A stretch of 64,000 nt of DNA from Burkholderiaceae bacterium (GTDB lineage Bacteria; Pseudomonadota; Gammaproteobacteria; Burkholderiales; Burkholderiaceae_C). The notes below the pieces were generated by a model. It did no database searches, was not told where the DNA came from, and saw only the letters and a list, made by a program, of their open reading frames with translations. The stretch spans positions 62,001-126,000 of the forward strand of contig JACKLN010000009.1 of assembly GCA_024235855.1 (NCBI GenBank). The letters are read 5' to 3'. Made by a program: the position numbers and the translations under genes. Positions 56,475 through 64,000 of the stretch are shown one piece after another (the stretch's first letter is position 1; every line of letters starts with the position of its first letter).

Positions 56475-58175
56475 TTAAGCACGGAACCTCGACGTGATGG
56501 GGTAGCGCCAGTCGCGCCCGAAGGCCCGGTGGGTGATGCGGATGCCCACCGGCGCCTGACGCCGCTTGTACTCGTTGATGCGGATGAGCCGGGCCACGCG
56601 CTCCACCGTGGTGCGCTCGAAGCCGGCGGCCACGATCTCGTCGACTCCCTGGTCCTCTTCCATGTAGCGCGCCAGGATGGCGTCGAGCACCTCGTAGGGC
56701 GGCAGGCTGTCCTGGTCGGTCTGGTCGGGCCGCAGTTCGGCCGACGGCGGCCGGGTGATGATGCGCCGCGGGATCACCTCCGCGCCCTGCGCATTGCGCC
56801 ATTCGGCCAGGCGATAGACCAGGGTCTTGGCCACGTCCTTGATGACCGCAAAGCCGCCGGCCATGTCACCGTAGAGCGTGCAGTAGCCAGTGGCCATCTC
56901 GCTCTTGTTGCCGGTGGTCAGCACGATGGCACCGGTCTTGTTGGACAGCGCCATCAGCAGCGTGCCGCGGATGCGCGCCTGCAGGTTCTCCTCGGTGGTG
57001 TCCTCGGGCAGGCCGGCGAACTGGTCGGCCAGGCTGGTGCGGAAGGCGTCGAACATCGGCGCGATGGCGATCTCGTCGTAGCGCACGCCCAGGCGTTCGG
57101 CCATGTCGCGCGCGTCGATCCAGGAGATGTCGGCCGTGTAGGGCGACGGCATCATCACCGCGCGCACCTTGTCGGCGCCGAGTGCATCCACGGCCACCGC
57201 CAGCACCAGGGCCGAGTCGATGCCGCCCGACAGCCCGATGATGGCGCCCGGGAAGCCGTTCTTGCCCAGGTAGTCGCGCACACCGGTCACCAGCGCCGAC
57301 CAGACCTGCGACTCCGGCGACGGCAGCGGCGCCAGCGGGCCGGCCACGCCGCCAGTCGCATCCACGTCGCAGACCAGCAGCGCCGGTTCGAAGCTCGCCG
57401 CGCGCGCACGCACCACGCCCGCGGCGTCGACGGCGAAGGAAGCGCCGTCGAAGACCACCTCGTCCTGCCCACCGACCAGGTGGCTGTAGAGCAGCGGCAA
57501 CCCGACGGCCCGCGCGCGTTCGGCCATGCGTGCCTCGCGGTCCGCGGCCTTCTCCAGGTGGAACGGCGAAGCGTTGAGCACGCACAGCACCTGGGCGCCG
57601 GCGTCGCGGGCCAGCGCGGCCGGCTCGTCGAACCAGGCGTCCTCGCAGATCAGCAAACCCACGCGCAGGCCGTCGATGTCGACCACCACCGGGCCCTGCC
57701 CGGCCTCGCGGCCGGAGACAAAGTACCTGCGCTCGTCGAAGACCTGGTAATTGGGCAGTTCGCGCTTGCAGTAGGTAGCCTGCACCTTTCCCCTGGCCAG
57801 CACCGAGGCCGCGTTGAAGCGGCGCTGAACGGCATGCGAGCGCGACCTAACATCGCCGTCTCCCCAGAGCACCGGATGGCCCACCACCACATGCAGCCCG
57901 TCGCAGTCGGCCAGGTCGGCCGCCAGGTCATCCAGCGCCTTTGCGCTGGCGGCCATGAACGAGGGGCGCAGCAGCAGGTCCTCGGGCGGGTAGCCGCAGA
58001 GCATCAGCTCCGGGGCCACCACCAGGCGGGCACCCTGGGCGTGTGCGTCACGCGCGGCAGCGGCCACCAGACGGGCATTGCCGGCGAGATCACCGACGGT
58101 CGCATTCAGCTGCGCCAGCGCGATTTTCAGGACTGTTTGCACCTGCTGCACCGGCGACCCGGGGGTTGAAATCAC
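56475..58175 (-). CDS. nadE: NAD+ synthase (glutamine-hydrolysing)
   Basis: Last step of NAD synthesis: amidates nicotinic acid adenine dinucleotide using glutamine. The 566 residues have an N-terminal nitrilase-type glutaminase domain with Glu, Lys and Cys in LVVAPELMLCGYPPEDLLLR, KRELPNYQVFDE and LLICEDAWFDEPA. The C-terminal synthetase has the PP-loop IIGLSGGIDSALVLAVAVD and TTGNKSEMATGYCTLYGD. The start is uncertain: the ATG at 58175 lies far upstream of the conserved VLKIALAQLNATVGDL, and GTG codons nearer it could be used. It overlaps the divergent acetyltransferase-like gene if both far starts are real. Confidence 0.93.
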   Translation of the reverse strand: MISTPGSPVQQVQTVLKIALAQLNATVGDLAGNARLVAAAARDAHAQGARLVVAPELMLCGYPPEDLLLRPSFMAASAKALDDLAADLADCDGLHVVVGHPVLWGDGDVRSRSHAVQRRFNAASVLARGKVQATYCKRELPNYQVFDERRYFVSGREAGQGPVVVDIDGLRVGLLICEDAWFDEPAALARDAGAQVLCVLNASPFHLEKAADREARMAERARAVGLPLLYSHLVGGQDEVVFDGASFAVDAAGVVRARAASFEPALLVCDVDATGGVAGPLAPLPSPESQVWSALVTGVRDYLGKNGFPGAIIGLSGGIDSALVLAVAVDALGADKVRAVMMPSPYTADISWIDARDMAERLGVRYDEIAIAPMFDAFRTSLADQFAGLPEDTTEENLQARIRGTLLMALSNKTGAIVLTTGNKSEMATGYCTLYGDMAGGFAVIKDVAKTLVYRLAEWRNAQGAEVIPRRIITRPPSAELRPDQTDQDSLPPYEVLDAILARYMEEDQGVDEIVAAGFERTTVERVARLIRINEYKRRQAPVGIRITHRAFGRDWRYPITSRFRA

Positions 58176-59334
58176 TGCCGAAGATTATGTCATCCGGGTC
58201 CACGACGACCCCTCGGCCATCCCCGCCGAACGCTGGGATGCCCTGCTCGCGCGGCAGGCCACGCCGACGCCGTTCATGCACCATGCCTACCTCGCAGCGC
58301 TGCATGAATCCGGCAGCGCCGTGGCCGAGACTGGCTGGACGCCGCGCTTCGTCGAACTGCAGCGCGGCGGCGTGACCGTGGGCGCCTGCGCGCTCTACCT
58401 GAAGCACCACTCCTACGGCGAATACGTGTTCGACTGGGCCTGGGCCGACGCCTACAGGCGCCATGGGCTGGCCTACTACCCCAAGCTGCTGGCGGCGGTG
58501 CCGTTCACGCCGGTGCCGGGCAGTCGGCTGCTGGCCGTGGACGACGCCGCGCGCGCAGCGCTGGCCCACGGCCTGGTGCAATTGGCGCAGGAATCGGGCG
58601 TGTCATCGCTGCACCTGCTCTACCCCGACGAGGCCGACCGTGCCGCGCTGGCCGCGGCCGGCTGGCTGATGCGCGAGGGCGTGCAATTCCACTGGACGCA
58701 GGACGCCGCCGACCCGGCACCCGACTTCGCGACGCTGCTGGCGCGCCTGCAGCGCGACAAGCGCAAGAAGATCCAGCAGGAGCGCCGGCGTGTGGCCGAG
58801 GCCGGTGTGGTGTTCGAGGTCCACGAAGGTGCGGCCATCGACGAGGCGTTGTGGGACTTCTTCCACCGCTGCTACGTGCAGACCTACGCCGAGCACCATT
58901 CGTCGCCCTACCTCACGCGCGACTTCTTCGCCCGCATGGCGGCGACGATGCCGCAGCACTGGGTGATGTTCGTCGCCACGCGAGAGGGCCGGCGCATCGC
59001 CGCCTCGCTGGTGGCGGTGGATGCCGATCGTGGTGCGGCCTGGGGCCGCTACTGGGGCGCGCTGGAACACGTGCCCTGCCTGCACTTCGAGGCCTGCTAC
59101 TACCAGCCGCTGGCCTGGTGCCTGACCCACGGCTACCGGCGCTTCGAGGGCGGTGCCCAGGGTGAGCACAAGATGGCGCGCGGGCTGATGCCGGTGCGCA
59201 CGCATTCGGCGCACTGGCTGGCGCACCCGCGCTTTGCCGACGCGGTGGCCGACTTCCTGGATCAGGAGCGCGCCGGCGTGGCCGACTACGTGGGCGAACT
59301 GCAGGCGCGTTCGCCGTTCAAGGCCGGCGCCTGA
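58078..59334 (+). CDS. GNAT-fold (DUF482 / FemAB-like) N-acyltransferase family protein
   Basis: About 390-418 residues of the COG3146 family (DUF482). Recognisable segments are TPFMHHAYLAALHESGSAV, YLKHHSYGEYVFDWAWADAY, YYPKLLAAVPFTPVPGSRLL and QRDKRKKIQQERRRV. These are followed by FHRCYVQTYAEHHSSPYL and FEGGAQGEHKMARGLMPV. The fold resembles FemAB/GNAT acyltransferases; the substrate is unknown. Conserved sequence begins near 58190 and the only in-frame ATG upstream is at 58078, which makes the 5' end overlap divergent nadE by about 98 bases. The real start may be a non-ATG codon or be hidden by an indel. Confidence 0.8.
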   Translation: MPARSPTVAFSCASAIFRTVCTCCTGDPGVEITAEDYVIRVHDDPSAIPAERWDALLARQATPTPFMHHAYLAALHESGSAVAETGWTPRFVELQRGGVTVGACALYLKHHSYGEYVFDWAWADAYRRHGLAYYPKLLAAVPFTPVPGSRLLAVDDAARAALAHGLVQLAQESGVSSLHLLYPDEADRAALAAAGWLMREGVQFHWTQDAADPAPDFATLLARLQRDKRKKIQQERRRVAEAGVVFEVHEGAAIDEALWDFFHRCYVQTYAEHHSSPYLTRDFFARMAATMPQHWVMFVATREGRRIAASLVAVDADRGAAWGRYWGALEHVPCLHFEACYYQPLAWCLTHGYRRFEGGAQGEHKMARGLMPVRTHSAHWLAHPRFADAVADFLDQERAGVADYVGELQARSPFKAGA

Positions 59335-59356
59335 GCGCCGGTGAGGCGCCGCCGAA

Positions 59357-59896
59357 TCAGGCCTTGTGGGTCGCCTGCCAGTTCTTCATGCCGATGCGCA
59401 CTTCCTCGCGCGCCGACTCCGGCCCTTCCCAGCCGATGACCTTGACCCACTTGCCGGGCTCCAGGTCCTTGTAGTGCTCGAAGAAGTGCTGGATGGTCTT
59501 CAGCCGCATCGGGTTGAGGTCCTCCGGCTTCTGCCACTGCGAGTAGATCGACAGGATCTTGTCCACCGGCACGGCCAGCAGCTTGTTGTCACCGCCGGCC
59601 TCGTCGTCCATCTTCAGCACGCCGATGGGCCGGCACGTGACCACCACGCCCGGAATCAACGGCACCGGCGTGATCACCAGCACGTCCACCGGGTCGCCGT
59701 CGTCGGCCAGCGTCTGCGGGATGTAGCCGTAGTTGCACGGGTAGTGCATCGACGTGGCCATGAAACGGTCCACGAACAGCGCGCCGGACTCCTCGTCGAC
59801 CTCGTACTTGATCGGGTCGGCGTTCATCGGGATCTCGATGATCACGTTGAACTGATCTGGCGCAGTGGCGCCCGGGGTCACGTTGTGCAGACTCAT
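59357..59896 (-). CDS. ppa: Inorganic pyrophosphatase, soluble family I
   Basis: Hydrolyses pyrophosphate to drive biosynthetic reactions. The 179 residues contain NVIIEIPMNADPIKYEVDE, HYPCNYGYIPQTLADDGDPV with the Mg-binding aspartates of the DGDPVDVLV signature and KWVKVIGWEG. The start at 59896 (MSLHNVTPG) is in the normal position. It faces the acetyltransferase-like gene (convergent) and diverges from the membrane pyrophosphatase gene hppA. A TAGAAT -10 candidate lies on the minus strand at 59947-59952. Confidence 0.97.
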   Translation of the reverse strand: MSLHNVTPGATAPDQFNVIIEIPMNADPIKYEVDEESGALFVDRFMATSMHYPCNYGYIPQTLADDGDPVDVLVITPVPLIPGVVVTCRPIGVLKMDDEAGGDNKLLAVPVDKILSIYSQWQKPEDLNPMRLKTIQHFFEHYKDLEPGKWVKVIGWEGPESAREEVRIGMKNWQATHKA

Positions 59897-60109
59897 GGCC
59901 GTTCTTTCAATCGAGCGTTCGTTCAGGGTTCCGACGGAACTCCGGGATTCTACTGAGCGCACTGTCGTCGGCCTGACGCCCGCACAGGGGAGGCGCAGGA
60001 AAACCCCCTGCCGGGGCGCTGGAGTCGTCCCGTAGCATGCCCCGCGACCCTCCCGGAGGAGGGGTACCCGTTCCAGACATTCATCCGAGCAGAGGAAGGA
60101 GAGGTCTTC

Positions 60110-62167
<2,058 letters not shown>

Positions 62168-62188
62168 TCACCGGTGCGCTCGACGCCC

Positions 62189-62214
62189 ACGGCCCGCCTC
62201 GGCGGGCCGTTTTC
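62189..62214 (+). terminator. Rho-independent terminator after hppA
   Basis: A 10-bp perfect inverted repeat ACGGCCCGCC-TC-GGCGGGCCGT (inner pairs open to form the loop) followed by TTTTC, 22 bases after the hppA stop. Confidence 0.8.
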
Positions 62215-62247
62215 ATGGGCGTTGCCGGTCGGCGCGACAATCGCGGC

Positions 62248-62871
62248 ATGTCGCAGTACTTCGAGGTCCACCCGCAGAACCCGCAGCCGCGGCTGCTGAA
62301 GCAGGCCGCGCAGATCCTGCATGGCGGCGGCGTGGTGGCCATCCCCACCGACTCCAGCTACGCCCTGGTCTGCCACCTGGACGACAAGGCCGCGGCCGAG
62401 CAGCTGCGCCGGCTGCGCGAGGTGGACGACAAGCACCACCTCACGCTGATCTGCCGCGACCTGTCGGAACTGGCCAGCTACGCGCGCGTGGACAACCGGC
62501 AGTTCCGGCTGCTCAAGCAGGGCACGCCGGGGCCGTTCACCTTCATCCTCGAGGCCACCAAGGAGGTGCCGCGCCGGCTGTCGCACCCGTCGCGGCGCAC
62601 CATCGGCCTGCGCGTGCCGGACCACGCCGTGACCCAGGCGCTGCTGGAGGTCTTCGGCGCACCGCTGCTGGCCACCACGCTGATCCCGCCCGGCGAGACC
62701 GAGGCACTGAACGACCCGCACGACATCCGCGACCGCTTCGAGAAGCGGCTGCAGGCGGTGGTGGACGCCGGCGCCTGCCCGCTGCAGCCGACCACGGTGA
62801 TCGACCTCAGCAGCGACGAACCTGTGCTCGTGCGCCAGGGCCGGGGCGACCCGGCGCGCCTGGGGCTCTGA
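62248..62871 (+). CDS. L-threonylcarbamoyladenylate synthase family protein (YciO/Sua5)
   Basis: 207 residues of the Sua5/YrdC/YciO fold, which makes threonylcarbamoyl-AMP for t6A37 in tRNA. The nucleotide-binding region is GGGVVAIPTDSSYALVCHL, followed by KHHLTLICRDLSELASYA, GPFTFILEATKEVPRRL and RRTIGLRVPDHAV. By these features it belongs to the YciO subgroup, whose cellular role is less certain than TsaC. The ATG at 62248 gives MSQYFEVHPQNPQPR, typical of YciO. It lies 33 bases after the hppA terminator. Confidence 0.9.
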   Translation: MSQYFEVHPQNPQPRLLKQAAQILHGGGVVAIPTDSSYALVCHLDDKAAAEQLRRLREVDDKHHLTLICRDLSELASYARVDNRQFRLLKQGTPGPFTFILEATKEVPRRLSHPSRRTIGLRVPDHAVTQALLEVFGAPLLATTLIPPGETEALNDPHDIRDRFEKRLQAVVDAGACPLQPTTVIDLSSDEPVLVRQGRGDPARLGL

Positions 62872-62895
62872 CCCCTCCGTCCGTCGCCAGGCGCG

Positions 62896-64000
62896 TCAGG
62901 CGGCGACGCCGCTGGCCCAGGCGCGGCGGATGAGCCGCCCGCAGCGGGCCGAGGCCTCGCCGGCACCGATGCCCTCCTCGTCCCCCGAGCCGTTGGCCAC
63001 CTCGCGGGCGACGATGCCGTACTGCGTGCGCGAGGCATCGATCCAGGGGTAGAAGCCGAAGGCACCGGCGCTGCTGAAGGCGCCGTCGCCGGTGGCGGCG
63101 TCGTCCTCGATCCAGTGGCCATAGCCGTAGTGCCAGGTCTCGCGCGCCGGTGCCGGCGAGTAAAGCGCCTCACCGGCTGCGCAGCCTCCGACGCTGGCAC
63201 AGACGGCGTTGTCGCCGAGCATGGCGCCGAGCACCAGTTCACCGCTCAGCAGCTTGCGCAGGAAGGCGGCATAGGTGGCCGGTGTGCCCATGGCGCCGCC
63301 GCCGGGCCGGGCCTGCAGCATGCCGATGGCCAGGTCCTCGCCCAGCACGGCCCGCCAGGCCGACGCCAGGCCGGCGGCGTCGAGTTCCCCCAGCCCGATC
63401 AGGCTGGCGTGCTTCTGCATGTGGCCGCCACCGTAGTAGAAGGCGCCATCGGCGGCAGGCGTCTGGCGGTCGTTGTCCTGCCAGGCCAGGCAGCCGTCCA
63501 CCGTCTGCGACGCACGGCAGCCCGCGAAGTCCACGTACCCCGAGCGCATCGACAGCATGCGCGCATCCCAGGGCTGGAGCACGCCGCCGCGCAGTTGCGC
63601 CACGTAGGCGGCATAGAGCCACTTGGTCGCCGACGCGTAGCGCATGGTCGTCGTCTCGCGGATGCGCGCACCGGCGGGCGTGGACCCCACGCTACCGCCG
63701 ACGGCGCGACCGCTGTGGTCGCCGATCTCCCAGTAGAACGGCCGGATGGCGCCGCAGGCGTTGTCCGCGTCGGCCGCCGTGGCCAGCACCGCTGCCGTGC
63801 GCGCGCCCAGGTCCGGCCCCGTGGGCACGGTTGGCGGGGTGGGCTCGACTGGCGATGCCGGCGTACCGGCCCCGCCGCCGCCGGCCGACACAGGGGCCGT
63901 CGGGGTGGCGGTCACCGGTGATGTGCCCGGCTGGTCAGCAACGTCGGCGCCGCCACCGCCGCCGCCGCAGGCCGTCACCAGCTGCAGGGTCAGCACGGTG
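62896..64000 (-). CDS. Serine hydrolase (beta-lactamase-related), putative lipoprotein, 5' end outside the window
   Basis: The visible 366 residues start inside a signal peptide, LTLQLVTAC, followed by a Gly run; the Cys is a likely lipidation site. A Thr/Pro/Ala/Gly-rich linker of about 50 residues follows. The rest resembles a serine beta-lactamase/DD-peptidase fold: TMRYASATKWLYAAYVAQL gives S-x-x-K. Later candidates are WHYGYGHWI and AFGFYPWIDASRTQYGIVA. Paired cysteines (CRASQ..GCLAW, CASVGGC) suggest disulfides in the periplasm. It does not match a named lactamase class well and substrate is unknown. The upstream end is cut by the window. Confidence 0.65.
   Translation of the reverse strand, partial: TVLTLQLVTACGGGGGGADVADQPGTSPVTATPTAPVSAGGGGAGTPASPVEPTPPTVPTGPDLGARTAAVLATAADADNACGAIRPFYWEIGDHSGRAVGGSVGSTPAGARIRETTTMRYASATKWLYAAYVAQLRGGVLQPWDARMLSMRSGYVDFAGCRASQTVDGCLAWQDNDRQTPAADGAFYYGGGHMQKHASLIGLGELDAAGLASAWRAVLGEDLAIGMLQARPGGGAMGTPATYAAFLRKLLSGELVLGAMLGDNAVCASVGGCAAGEALYSPAPARETWHYGYGHWIEDDAATGDGAFSSAGAFGFYPWIDASRTQYGIVAREVANGSGDEEGIGAGEASARCGRLIRRAWASGVAA

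Overview
The window is chromosomal housekeeping DNA from a GC-rich (by eye about 70 percent) betaproteobacterium of the order Burkholderiales. Gene content and order look most like the Rubrivivax / Leptothrix / Ideonella group. Pointers are the ndk-rlmN-pilW-rodZ-ispG run, rluD divergent from bamD, odhA-odhB-(PspC protein)-lpdA-zapE, tRNA-Leu-tig-clpP-clpX-lon, ilvI-ilvH-ilvC-pssA-leuA, and the sigma factor / DUF3619 / DUF3106 / RDD / LOG run. The genus is an inference. I see no prophage, insertion sequence, integron, CRISPR array or plasmid function.

Layout. 1-7433: minus-strand isoprenoid, cell shape, pilus, RNA modification and nucleotide genes, then rluB-scpB. 7615-13587: rluD/bamD divergent pair, a DinG-type helicase, a YdcH-like peptide, a PP2C phosphatase and zapE. 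13601-19521: 2-oxoglutarate dehydrogenase operon. 19771-29012: a small Cys-rich protein, a peptide-type ABC binding protein, an amidohydrolase, then etfB-etfA-acyl-CoA dehydrogenase-nitronate monooxygenase and an MFS permease. 29045-35520: tRNAs Leu, Cys, Gly and Leu around the lon / clpX / clpP / tig proteostasis block. 35547-39877: an RND efflux pump with a strong promoter overlapped by a TetR-type operator. 39946-42938: squalene-forming cassette hpnC-hpnD-hpnE. 43003-45182: an IclR regulator and a PBP7-type endopeptidase flanked by copies of a hairpin repeat. 45185-53016: branched-chain amino acid genes with two different leuA genes and a leucine attenuator. 53245-56048: a five-gene translationally coupled sigma factor operon. 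56103-64000: glnB-nadE, an acetyltransferase-like gene, two divergent pyrophosphatases, a YciO-type protein and a truncated serine hydrolase.

Four conserved genes (odhB, clpX, hpnE, ilvI) are broken by six small indels in GC-rich or short-repeat sequence. clpX, odhB and ilvI are normally required and their downstream reading frames are perfectly conserved, so sequence or assembly error is the likeliest cause. These reading frames should be treated as repairable.

Most of the window is ordinary. The points worth a second look are regulatory (leucine attenuator with a nearly leaderless leader peptide, efflux-pump operator without a local regulator, heat-shock-like lon promoter, palindromic operator before etfB), the 78-bp hairpin repeat family around pbpG, and the uncharacterised sigma/DUF3619/DUF3106 operon. 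I found no convincing wholly new system.
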